From: Haematococcus lacustris
Taxonomy: Eukaryota; Chlorophyta; Chlorophyceae; Chlamydomonadales; Haematococcaceae
Direction: 5' to 3'
Assembly: GCA_030144725.1 (NCBI GenBank)
Contig: JASKMD010000031.1
Coordinates: 1,138,227-1,202,226 of the forward strand
DNA: 64,000 nucleotides
The notes beneath the pieces are model-generated. The model had not been told where the DNA came from. It made no database searches and was given only the letters and a program-made list of their open reading frames with translations. The translations under genes were made by a program, and so were the position numbers. Every line of letters starts with the position of its first letter. Position 1 is the stretch's first letter. Below are positions 37,653 through 48,898 of the stretch, in pieces.

Positions 37653-38587
37653 GAATCACTGAGACTTGCATCATAATGCTGAGTATGACAGGGGGGCCAC
37701 TTGCTAGCTGCCAGTCACAAACCTGTGGTGCTGGTGTGATGTGTGGCATGGCTGAGCTCGACCACCAGCACTCGGCCAATTGCCCATCAGAAGCTGGCGC
37801 CGCTGCTGAGGCTGCAGCTGGCTGGAGCAGGTGTCACCAGGCCGTAGTAAGAAGGGAGCCATGCCTAGCCACTAGGCACACTGGGTATGTAATTGAATGT
37901 GTGCTGACAGATTCGGTAAGCCCGCATGGACGCCGTGCAGCTCAGTCGTCCACGCGGGTCCGGCAAAAAACAGGATAATGTGAGGATCGCGTTTAACGTG
38001 TCCAAGGCTGATTTGCCGGCATCGCTTTGTACGTAGCCAGAAGAGGGTGGACGACGCCTTCAGGGATTTAGTGCAAAAACGTAGCTTGCATGTGATCCAC
38101 AAACGACGGATGTGACATGCAAGTTTTAATCCTTACAGCCCTCATGCAACCCCGCAAAGCGCAGGGACCCCTTGCACCATCCAGGTTAAGCTCGTAAGAT
38201 AGTTTTCTGCAGTGCCGCCGCTGAGGTCCTGTAGTTGGACACAGGCTGCTGGCAAGCTCCGCCCATCTGGTGTGTGTGCCTCCTGACTACTACCCCACCC
38301 AGGCGCAAACAAATGATAGCTACTCAGCCTGGTATGCCGGCTCAGGCTTGCCCCATTAGCAACGACATTGCTTACATCATCAATAATAAGCATCGCCTCT
38401 GGCCTGGTGCATTCCTGCACGCGGCCCGGCAACGGTACCCAGCACTGCCCCATGGCTGCTCAGTTGACTGGGGCGCTCCTAGTGAACCCATGCCCAGGCT
38501 TGATAGTCCTGTGCTGTATGTCTGTTGCAGGGTTGCACTCAGCCATGCACTAGATGGAAAGGGAGGTTTCTGGAGCACAGACCCGTA
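37653..38587. other. Spacer between AP2-like gene start and copy C end
   Basis: Contains the upstream side of the AP2-like gene and the 3' flank of Hsp70-like copy C. No exon or structural RNA is recognised. Confidence 0.45.
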
Positions 38588-41500
38588 TCAGGATGCTAAG
38601 GAATGTGCAAAGACGATGCTGGTGTCTGCCACTGTGTGTGTGGCCTCGTCCCAGGCGCTGGCGGCAATGGCAGATTGACCAAACTTAAACCTGACGCGAA
38701 TACTTCGATTAGCTCCAGGGGCATGGGGTGGCACGGTAACTGTGAGCTCGCCCAGCTTCTTAATGTTCACGTCACTATCCTCCACATATCTGAAGCGAAA
38801 CAAACAAAGAGAGCGCACAGCAGCAGTACAAGGAGGTTTACACGCAAGCCAAAAGTACCAGGCAGCATGAGCGCACACGTCTGCACATCCCCGCACATCC
38901 CCGCACACGTCTGCAACACTGTCTTGCAGTCGTCCCTGCCACTCACTTGGTGTCATTGTTGTCGGTGGCATACATTGGACTTGTTACAGTGAGCTGTGAC
39001 TGGTACAGCGGCACAAACTCGTGAACAACCTCCTGGTCATGTGCAATCTGCATGCAACATGGGGGGGTAGCCCATGCGTGGCAAAAGAGTTGCACGGAGG
39101 TGAGGGGTGAGAGGTGCCCAGCAAGGGCATATGCTGCCTGCCTTCAGTGGGAACCAATGTGCACAGTCTCACCAGCTCGTTCTTTTTGCAGTACACCCTC
39201 AACATGCCATCAGTGTACCAGACCTTGGCCTCCTTGTGCATGAATTTGCCCGGGGCCCCTTCAACATATAAATCGTTGTATCGCACGCCTGTAGGTGGTG
39301 GCAATGGTGGTGTGCTGTCAGGCCTGTGTGGTGCAAGGTGCCCAGCTGGCGAGGTATACTCATAAGGTGCACCCACCATACATCATGCGGCTGCGACGGG
39401 CATGGATACGCGCAGGACTAAACCCAAACACCACAGCGCCTGCATGGGATGGCACAGGTCGCGGCAAAACCACCCAGGTCACATCAGGGACTGGTCGCCG
39501 CAATACCTCTTTGACTCACCTCCCAGCACTGCTGCATGCGGGGCAGGGGGCACCACAAGCTGCCTGGTAAGCCCAGTTGCCACCACCGCCGCTCTGACCC
39601 TGGCCTGCAGGTAGGGGCTGCGCGCAAACCCGCCCACCAGCAGCACCTGAGCAAGCAGCAGGCATAGCAAGGACCTCACTGTCCTTCACTAGACTGGACC
39701 CTGCTAAGCATTGTGGACACATCTCCAGCATCGCATAGAGAGGGCCCTTGCAGCAAAGGTTAGATAACCCTAACCCTGACCCTAACCCGAACCTAAACCT
39801 TGACCCGAACCTTGACCCCTTAAACCCCTAAAACCTTAAACCTTGACCCGAACCGGAACCTAAACCTAACCCTTGCAGCCCTTACAGCTTACACCTCGTG
39901 GGGTGGCAATGCTGAAGTCATGAAAGCCAGCTACCCAACTAAGAGTACACGCACAAGCCGCTGAACAGCTGGCCCCAGGCCATGCGCTTCTAGGTCATGC
40001 ACTGACCATGGAGCATGGCCCCGCTGCACCCAGTGAGGTGGCGGCCCTGAGCTGGCTGACTGCCAAGCGGCACACCGCCTCCACCGGCCCCTGGAACAGC
40101 TGGCGCAGCACTGCGCTGCTCAGCAGCACCTCGGTGGCCTGGCCCTGCTGCTGCCGCTGCAGTGCGGCTCTCTGCTCCTGTGTCATCAGCCGGGCCAGCT
40201 CAGGAGGGATGGGCAGCCTGCAGGGCAGAGGAGCAGAGCACCAGGCATGGTGTAGGTGCGGAGCAGCAGCAGCAGCTACAGTGGCAGCAGCTGTATGGGC
40301 AAGGTCTTCAATGTGTCCACCCACCACAGGCAAAGCCAGTACGTGCAAGGCCTCGTGCAATCGTCTCGCTGGTTACCATGCACCAGCTGCCACAAGCGCT
40401 CTGTATGGCTAGGGCTGTGCTTGCTGCCCACACCTCATGGCAGGGCCTGACCCAAGGCCATCAGCGTCCAGCCCCAGCTGGCCCAGGCTCTGGCTCAGGC
40501 TGCCTGTGTCGTCGCTGGCAAAGCTGCACTTCACAGCCTCCCACCTGCACAGAGGAGGGCACACTGGCAGCAGCTGCACCCCGGCTGGGTGGTGCAGGGC
40601 GGGCAGGAGGGCATGAGAAGCAGCCACAGCCCTGAGCATGGCTATGACCAGACCCCACCCTTCAACAGCTGCCAAACAAGGATCACAGCCACCAGGCAGT
40701 ACTGTGTGGCCCTGTGCCAGCTCTGTGCTGCTTGGTTCCAAATCTGGTGTCCTGCCCTGCAGCATGGCGGTCCTGGCCCACCCACTTGTCCATGACCTGC
40801 TGCAGGCTGGCGGGGTACTGGGAGGACCAGGCGTCAAACGCGGCGGCACCCACTGCTACTCGGTAGTGTGCCCTGCACCATGTGGGTGGCAATGGGGCTG
40901 GCAGTGAGTCAAAGCCTATACACCAGCTGTTGCCAAGGCAACAACACAAGCAGGGGCGGAACAAAGAGGTCAGGCAGTAAGTAAGCAAGCAGGAGAGCAG
41001 CTCCAGCAGGCAGGTGAACGGGTGGGCTTGAGTCAGCAGTGAGTGTTGGTCAGCAGTGAGTGTTGAGCACGCACTTGAACTCAGCGTCCACAAACACGCT
41101 GCCGCACAGCGCCCCCTCAGCGCAGGTGGCCTCTGACAGCACCGCCTGGCCGCCCAGCGCCTGGCAGTTGTGCACTGTGGCATCAGCCGTACCGCCACCC
41201 ACGTCCAGAACCATCACCGACATGCCTGCAACACATGAATAGCCAGGTCGGGGCAGTGGGCCATGCTGCCAACACAGCCAGCTGAGGAGGAGCACCGGCT
41301 CTGCCTCACCGTCGTCACATCATGCCCACCACCCAGGCATGGTGACTGGTACTCTGCGGTACAGCAGGCTGAGGGCCCATCTAGCAAGCGTCACATCAGT
41401 AGTGCCAGCACCCATGAAGCGTGCCTCCCACCTGGCACCAGGGGTGGAGCCTGCTTGTCCAGGGCATGCAGTGCTGCTGCCTCAGGCTCCAGGATGATGG

Positions 41501-42687
41501 TCAGGGCGTCGCTGTTGGCGGTGCGGATGAGGCCAGCCCTCAGGGCAGCGGTGCGCATCAGTGCCTTGCTGCCCTCACTCCACATGGCGGGCACAGTCAG
41601 GCACCTGCAACAGGCAGGCAGGGCAGGCACCAGGCAGGGCTGTGAGGGGGCAGGGTGTGAGTCAGGGCTAGGAGGGCCTCAAGGCAGGGTGGGCTGCAGC
41701 CGCAAGGGGTAGGGTAGGGTAGGGTACCACCAGGGCCAGCCACACAGTGCATTCTCTCTCAGCAAGTGAGCAGTAGGCACGGTATCAGGCACCAGCCTCA
41801 GCGGCATACTAATAGGCAGGGTAGGACGCGGTGGCAAGGGGGTGGCTATGGTCTTGAAAGGAAGTCTAGCACCAGGTGAGCACCAGGTCTGTGTATGAGG
41901 CTGTGAGATAAGGTAATGCCGACAAGGTGATGATGACAAGGAGGATAGTGATGATGCCAGGTGAGGGGTGCCAGACCATTTGGATATCCTATTAGCTGTC
42001 AGCGCGTTGGGTGTGTGAATTGGCTGCCGCCCAGCCTGGTCCAGTCCTCACCACTGGATGTTCTCCAGCCGTGCTGCAGCAGCGCCCACCTCCCCTGACA
42101 GCTGCTCCAGGGTGTACTTGCGCAGGAAGGTCAGGAAGTCAGCCATGACCTGGACAGGAGGGTGGTGACCATTGTACCTGGGGCTTCCTGCTCACAACGC
42201 AAGCAACAGCCAGGGGCAAAGCCAGCACCTGCTCGCCACCCCTGCCCTCCGCTCACCGTCTCTGGCCTTAGGCCTGGGGGCAGGGCGGCTGCCTGGTCAG
42301 CGTCCTGCAGGGCCAGCTTGAAGTCCTTGACCAGGTGGTACCTGCTGATGTCGTGGCCAGCGTCCTGCAAGTCGCACAGCTTGCGGATTGCGGAGTAGCC
42401 CCAAGCAATGGGCGACCTGCACAGCACCAGGGGCTGATGAGCGCGCAGGTGACGGGGCTTCCTCTGTGGAGCAGCGATTGGCCGGCAACTGCTCACCGGC
42501 CGTCGTACAGGATGGCGGAGCGTGTTTTAGGATAAGGAGCCGGCTGCGCGGGCCAAGCCTCATGCAGCTTGACGGGCGTGTGGCCCCCCGCAGTGGTCCT
42601 CGTCGCGAAGGCAAACCCTGAGCCATGCGTGCCAATGTCAAGCGAGACGACAAGCGAGCGCGGCGCCAGCTGCACGCCCGAATGCAT
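38588..42687 (-). CDS. HSPA12-type Hsp70-like ATPase, copy C (13 exons, 596 aa)
   Basis: First member of the five-gene array. Exons: 42687-42497, 42416-42257, 42149-42052, 41604-41432, 41225-41075, 40872-40786, 40544-40434, 40217-40007, 39646-39520, 39439-39377, 39288-39173, 39047-38947, 38789-38588; total 1791 nt, all GT-AG and in phase. Motifs: phosphate-1 DIGTHGSG (Asp17), LTVPAMW and LEPEAAALHAL in exon 4, phosphate-2 DVGGGTAD (215-222), adenosine-site LLVGGFARSPYL (396-407). The C-terminal part (GAPGKFMHKEAKVWYTDGML, then MYATDNNDTK, then VRFKFGQSAIAASAWDEAT) follows HSPA12 rather than DnaK. The C-terminus is three residues longer (SLAS) than the FAHS end of its neighbours because its stop differs. 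The start MHSGVQLAPRS aligns with the starts of A and B, though the frame stays open further upstream. Confidence 0.92.
39766..39872. repeat. Interstitial telomere-like repeats in intron 8 of copy C
   Basis: Degenerate CCCTAA/CCCTAAA-type units (AACCCTAACCCTGACCCTAA and similar) spread over about 105 bp. Related, shorter tracts lie in the same intron of copies F (54501-54546) and G (about 59724-59757). Confidence 0.75.
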
Positions 42688-43267
42688 GACGATGGGTTGC
42701 AGCGAATCAGGGTTTGTGCGGAGTTCCTTGGTGACAGGCCCGTGAAAAATCTCGGACCCGGCATGGCCCCTCATGTCACGGAAGCTGGAACTGGGTTGAT
42801 GAACACTGGCACCATGCAAAGGCGGCTTACGATGCCAGTAAGTACCCGTGCGTGACAACCCGCATAGCTATTGCCACAGTCCAAGTCCTGACTTGCCTTT
42901 TGCTTGAAGATTGGTACCCCAAGGAACCGGTCACGTATGAGAACACACCCAGCCCCTTTTATAGTCCCGTGCAACTTAAGTCACGCATTATAGAGCTGAG
43001 GAATGTCGACACCATGATGTTGCTTTTCATTGTATGAGCACATTGCTGCATTACCCTGGTCCACTTCATTTCGTGCAGAGCCTTGGGCTGTGCGGCTTTT
43101 GTCTTTTGGCTTTTGGCTTTTGTCTTTTGTTTTGTACAGGCTTGACAGACCTTGTCTGCAGTATCTCACAACTGCAGCATTCGTGCAGGCCTAGCAACCA
43201 GGTGCACTCAGCATTGCACCAGTCAACAGTGTGAGCAAAGTAGAGGGCTGCAGGAATTAGTTTGTGC
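42688..43267. promoter_or_regulatory. Upstream region of copy C (promoter type 1)
   Basis: On the minus strand a TATAAAAG box lies at 42956-42963, about 275 bp before the start codon. About 210 bp of this region (42780-42990) match the upstream region of copy G (62465-62695), and are not found upstream of D, E or F. The remainder is the 3' flank of copy D. Confidence 0.55.
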
Positions 43268-43417
43268 TTAGAAATGTGCAAAGGCGATGCTGGTGTCCAC
43301 CACTGTGTGTGTGGCCTCGTCCCAGGCGCTGGCCGTTATGGCGGACTGGCCAAACTTGAACCTGACTTGAATCCCGCGGTTGACGCCTGGAGCATGGTAT
43401 GGAACATTGACTATGAG

Positions 43418-44853
43418 TAGGGTACGCCCATATAATTATAGTTGGCTCGGATTCCTATAAAAAGCTATAATTATAGGCTATAGGACTATAATTATAGCTT
43501 GGCTCAGTAGCTTGACATCCTAGTGCGAGAGGTTACGGGTTCGACCCCACGCAAGAGAGTACTTTTCACCGCGAGCAGCCCATCGACCCGCATGTTCATA
43601 GCAAGCTCATACACAACACAAGTGAGTTAATGAAATGTTTACGGTGCGACGTTGAGAGGCGGTGATGAACAGCAAATGTGACAGTCCATGTGAGGTAAGC
43701 TTATGCGAAGATGTTGATACGGGTGTGGGTTGGGGTGGGCTAGGGGAAGGGGGGGGGGAGTTATGTCTGAGAATGGTCTTGCCGACTCCGGGCAGGGTCC
43801 TACCGACCCTGTGGAGGGTCGTCATGGAGGGTCATTTTACATTCTCTCCACAATGTTGATTCTGATCTGATACAAACTTGCCATGTCATGTCTTACAATC
43901 ATTACTTTGTGCTTAGTGGTACACCACAGCAAAACAGCAGAAAACATGTCTTGATGCTTAACTGCCTTGCAACACCACTACAGAAGACATGTATCGCTGA
44001 TGCTAAGTAAATGCAATGATGCAACACAACAACACACAACAACACACAACACAACAACAACGTCCAGCTCCAGGCTGCGCGCTCCAGGCTGCCCGCTCCA
44101 AGCTCCAGTGTGTGTCGTGGGATGGGGGGGAGGGGAGGGGGGGAAGTAGGTGGGTAGAAGACTCGGAAGTGGTGGTGGTGGGACGGGGTAGGGTAGGGAG
44201 AAAGGGGCAAGGGACAGGAGTGTGAACATCAAGCCTGCAGCCAGCAAGAGGCATCCTTGTGATTAGGCTGGGCATTGGGGGCCACTCATGTCAAGGGGCC
44301 GGCCACTCACAGTTTTGCTCCGTGTCATGCCTTGCTGACTCCTTGCTACCTCCTTGTTGGCTGCTGCTCTACGCCGTTGCTGCCTTGCTTGCAACCACCT
44401 GTCATGCTCCAGCTGTCTACAACTGCAAGCAATCATCAGTCAGCTAAGGCTTAGCAAGCAGATGAACAAGATTAACACCCAAGCCGCATGTGCACTCACC
44501 GGAAGTCCAAGCTGACGCTCCAAGCGCCTCCCACCTGCTGCTCTTGGCTACTGCTCGTGCGATGACGACCAGCTTCGGATGTTTAGGCTGATCCAGATAA
44601 TGTACGCGCGCATAGTTAAGCCTTTGACCTGAGCGACATTGCTTTCCTTCCCTCCAAAGGTTTGCGCAGTGGTATGGGCAAACTTGGGCAGACCATCCGA
44701 CCCTAGCGCATTGGGGTCATCGGGGCTAGGCGCAGCCATTGCGCTGGTCGGCGGTGGCAGCGGATGCAAGATTCGAGGACCTATAAAAGCTATAAAAGTG
44801 CTCAAGCCATATAAAACTATAAATATAATTATAGTCGGGCCGGTCGCTCCCTA
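43418..44853. mobile_element. hAT-like DNA element (1436 bp) inside copy D
   Basis: Flanked by an 8-bp direct duplication ACTATGAG (43410-43417 and 44854-44861). Ends are TAGGGTACGCCC at the left and, inverted, TAGGGAGCGACC at the right: short imperfect terminal inverted repeats with the TAGGG start common in hAT elements. Both ends carry AT-rich TATAATTATAG subterminal motifs. No complete transposase frame is seen. A minus-strand frame of 85 codons (44805-44548) has protein-like sequence of unknown family. Confidence 0.82.
43494..43560 (+). ncRNA. tRNA-like (SINE-head-like) sequence within the hAT-like element
   Basis: A box A-like TGGCTCAGTAGC at 43500-43511 is followed 38 nt later by a good box B, GGTTCGACCC, at 43538-43547, with a T-arm-like GGG/CCC stem around TTCGA. 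Acceptor and anticodon stems are not convincing, so this is not a functional tRNA gene. It looks like a tRNA-derived SINE head or relic nested in the DNA element. Confidence 0.4.
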
Positions 44854-47800
44854 ACTATGAGCTCACCCAGCTTCTTCATGTTCATGTCGCTGTCACTCAC
44901 GAACCTGTGAACAATTTAAAACATGACGCATGCATTATGTCAAATGCACATGCACAGCAGCAGCAGCAAGATTCCACCCACTTTGTGTTGTTGTCATCAG
45001 TAGCGTAGATGCGGCTTGCGATCTCGGTAAATGATTTGTACAAAGGTGAGAACGTGTGAATTACCTCCTGATCATGTGCTATCTGCGTTGGCATATCGGA
45101 TTGTATATGTTTTTTGCAGGATATATCAATCATCATGGTGCCAAATAAAATAAAGCCGTACCAGGTCATTCTTCTTGCAGTATACGCGGAGGATGTTGTT
45201 CGTATACCATACTTTCTTCTCCTTGTGCATAAACTTGCTTGGGGCCCCTTCTTCATACTCTCGGCAGCAACGCACACCTGCAACAGTTGACAACAGATAG
45301 TACCAGCTGCGACGCCATCTTTCAGACTAGCAAGTATGGTCTGGGTTGCAAGAGCCCAGCTGGCAGCTAGGGGCATGTGGTGCACCTACCATACATCATG
45401 CGGCTGCGGCGGGCATGGATACGCGCAGGGCTGAACCCATACACCACAGCGCCTGCATGGGATGGCACAGGTCACGGCAAAACCACCGAGGTCACATCAG
45501 TGAGTGGTCGCCGCAGTACCTCTTTGACTCACCTCCCAGCACTGCTGCATGCGGGGCAGGGGGTACCACCAGCTGGTGGGTAAGCCCAGTGGCCACCACC
45601 GCTGCCCTGACCCTGGCCTGCAGGTAGGGACTTCGCGCAAACCCGCCCACCAGCAGCACCTGAGCAAGCAGCAGGCACAGCACGGACCTCACTGCCCTTC
45701 ACTGGACAGGACCCTGCCAAACATCATGGACACATCACACAGCAGCACCCATGCAGCAAGCAGGCGAGGAGTCACCATATGTGTCTTGCCTACGCTTTGG
45801 CCTACAGCACACCTTGGTGAGTGGCAATGCTGGAGCAATGTTTGATTGCCAATGTAACAGAGAGAACCAGCATAATCTGCTGAACAGCAGCCAATGCACT
45901 TCCGTGGCATGCACTGACCATGGAGCACGGCCCTGATGCGCCCAGTGAGGCAGCGGCCCTGAGCTGGCTGACTGCCAAGCGGCACACTTTCTCCACCGGC
46001 CCCTGGAACAGCTGGCGCAGCACTGCGCTGCTCAGCAGCACCTCGGTGGCCTGGCCCTGCTGCTGCCGCTGCAGTGCGGCTCTCTGCTCCTGTGTCATCA
46101 GCCGGGCCAGCTCAGGAGGGATGGGCACCCTGCAGGGCAGGGGAGCAGAGCACCAGGCATGATGTAGGTGCTGAGCAGCAGCAGCAGCAGCAGTTCTGTG
46201 TTGATTTGAGTTGTGTTGAGTGTGCCAACCAGCCACAGGCAAGCCAGGGGCACAGTATGTGCAAGGTACATCCATGGGCTGGTTACCATGCACCAGCTGC
46301 CGGAACCTCTCTGTATGGCTGAAGGGCTGTGCTTGCTGCCCACACCTCATGGCAGGGCCTGACCCAAGGCCATCAGCGTTCAGCCCCAGCTGGCCCAGGC
46401 TCTGGCTCAGGCTGTCCATGTGGTCGCTGGCAAAGCTGCACTTCACGGCCTCCCACCTGCACAGAGGAGGGCACACTGGCAGCAGCTGCACCCCGGCTGT
46501 GTGGTGCAGGGCGGGCAGGAGGGCAAGAGCAGCAGCCACAGCCCTCAGCAAGGCTATGTGTAAGCAGGACCAAAGCATGGAGCAAGGCTATGGCCAGAGA
46601 CTGCCTCTCAATAGTCTTAACTAGGATTACAGCCACCAGGCAGCCCTGTGCTGCTTGGTGCCAGATTTGGCCCACCCACTTGTCCATGACCTGCTGCAGG
46701 CTGGCGGGGTACTGGGAGGACCAGGCGTCAAACGCGGCGGCACCCACTGCTACTCGGTAGTGTGCCCTGCACCATGTGGGTGGCAATGGGGCTGGCAGAG
46801 AGTCAGTGTCAACACACCAGCTGCTGCCAATGCAAGCAACACAAGCAGGAGTCAGGTTGTTCGTCAGCAGTGAGTGTTGTGCACGCACTTGAACTCAGCA
46901 TCCACAAACACGCTGCCGCACAGCGCCCCCTCAGCGCAGGTGGCCTCTGACAGCACCGCCTGGCCGCCCAGCGCCTGGCAGTTGTGCACCGTGGCGTCAG
47001 CCGTACCGCCACCCACGTCCAGAACCATCACCGACATGCCTGCAGCACATGATCAGCCAGCCTGCACACCTACACCGTCATCACATCATGCCCACCACCC
47101 AGCATTGCAGTGGACAACAACCCGTGAGCAGGCAATGGATGAACCATGTGACACCTCCATGCACAGCACCACGAGGCACCTGAACATCAGTACAGCAGGC
47201 AGAGGGCCCATCTAGCTAGCTCCACACCAGTTGTGCCAGCCTGTATGAGGCTTTCCTCCCACCTGCCACCAGGGGTGGAGCCTGCTTGTCCAGGGCATGC
47301 AGTGCTGCTGCCTCAGGCTCCAGGATGATGGTCAGGGCGTCGCTGTTGGCGGTGCGGATGAGGCCAGCCCGCAGGGCAGCGGTGCGCATCAGGGCCTTGC
47401 TGCCCTCACTCCACATGGCGGGCACAGTCAGGCACCTGCACCAGGCAGGCAGGGCAGGCACCAGGCAGGGCTGTGAGGGGACAGGCTGTGAGTCACGGCT
47501 AGGAGGGCCTCAGGGCAGGGTGGGTTGCAGCAGCAGGGGGACGGGTAGGGTGGGGTATCACTGGATGGCGCACTAGCTGTCAGCATGTGGGGAGTGTGTG
47601 GATTGGCTGCCGCCCAGCCTGGCCCAGTCCTCACCACTGGATGTTCTCCAGCCGTGCTGCAGCAGCGCCCACCTCCCCTGACAGCTGCTCCAGGGTGTAC
47701 TTGCGCAGGAAGGTCAGGAAGTCGGCCATGACCTGGGCAGGAGGGTGGTGACCATTGTACCCGAGGCTTCCTGCTCACAACGCAAGCAACAGCCAGGGGC

Positions 47801-48271
47801 AAAGCCAGCACCTGCTCGCCACCACTGCCCTCCGCTCACCGTCTCTGGCCTCAGGCCTGGGGGCAGGGCGGCTGCCTGGTCAGCGTCCTGCAGGGCCAGC
47901 TTGAAGTCCTTGACCAGGTGGTACCTGCTGATGTCGTGGCCAGCGTCCTGCAAGTCGCACAGCTTGCGGATTGCGGAGTAGCCCCAAGCAATGGGCGACC
48001 TGCACAGCACAAGGTGGGCTTATGGGCGCGCAGGCGGCGGGGCTTCTACTGAGGAGCAGCGATTGCCGGCAACTGCTCACCGGCCGTCGTATAGGATCGC
48101 GGAGCGTGTTTTAGGATAAGGAGCGGGCTGCGCGGGCCAAGCCTCATGCAGCTTGACGGGCGTGTGGCCCCCCGCAGTGGTCCTGGTCGCGAAGGCAAAC
48201 CCTGAGCCATGCGTGCCAATGTCAAGCGAGACGACAAGCGAGCGTGGCGCTAGCTGCACGCCCGAATGCAT

Positions 48272-48898
48272 GATGGGTTGCACCAACTCAGGGTTTGTGC
48301 GGAGTTCCTTGGTGACAGGCCCGTGAAAAATCTCGGTCCCGGCCCCTCATGTCACGGGAGCTGGAACAGGGTTGATGAACACTTGCACCATGCAAGGCGG
48401 CTTAAGATACCATCAAACACCTGTCTGCGGAATTTTGCTGGCGTAGCTATTCACGACCTGTCTGCCTGTTGCTCTTTCCTTCAAGGCTGGCACCCACCCC
48501 CGGTAACTGGCAACTGGCCACTGACAAAACAAACAATTGACAAAACATACATACAGTCCCATAGAGCGTCATGTCTCGGATTCTGGAGCATTCAGTTGGT
48601 ACATGCAGCATTCAGTTGATACATACATGTATGCAAGCAACAGGACAACAGCACTGTCGCCTTTCGTTGTATGAGCACATTGCTGCATTAACCCGGTCCA
48701 CTTCTTTCCTTGTAAAGTCCGACGGGCCTTGGGCTGTGTGGCTTTTGTCCCACCTTGCAACATCATGCACCAAACCTATACAGGCTCGACAGCCCTTGTC
48801 TGCAGTGGCTCACAACCTCAGCATTTGTGCAGGCCTATCAGGTGCACTCAGCATTGCACCACTCAACGAATTAGAGGGCTGCATGCATAAGTTTGTGC
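48272..48898. promoter_or_regulatory. Upstream region of copy D (promoter type 2) and 3' flank of E
   Basis: This spacer closely resembles 52780-53411 and 58012-58645, the regions upstream of E and F, but not those upstream of C and G. Shared landmarks include GGCACCCACCCCCGG and the CATTCAGTTGATACATACATG stretch. No TATA box was identified with confidence and no heat-shock element pattern was evident by eye. Confidence 0.5.

Larger units (their letters stand above)
43268..48271 (-). pseudogene. HSPA12-type Hsp70-like copy D, last exon split by a hAT-like element
   Basis: Exons 1-12 are intact: 48271-48081, 47999-47840, 47732-47635, 47435-47263, 47039-46889, 46766-46680, 46456-46346, 46129-45919, 45659-45533, 45452-45390, 45277-45162, 45082-44982. 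Exon 13 starts at 44904 but is broken at 44854 by an insertion; its other half is 43417-43268. Reading into the insertion adds seven foreign residues and then a TAA at 44829-44831, giving 554 residues instead of 593 and losing the conserved VRFKFGQSAI..FAH end. Motifs for ATP binding (DIGTHGSG, DVGGGTAD, GGFAR) are intact, so a truncated ATPase could still be made. The halves would read in one frame were it not for the insertion, so the damage is recent relative to the duplication. Confidence 0.88.

Noticed and set aside
43500..43547. Functional tRNA gene
   Set aside because: Only A- and B-box-like motifs are present; acceptor and anticodon stems do not pair convincingly.
48272..48898. Heat-shock elements upstream of the Hsp70-like genes
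   Set aside because: I found no clear run of three or more alternating GAA/TTC units upstream of any copy by eye; HSPA12-type genes need not be heat-induced.
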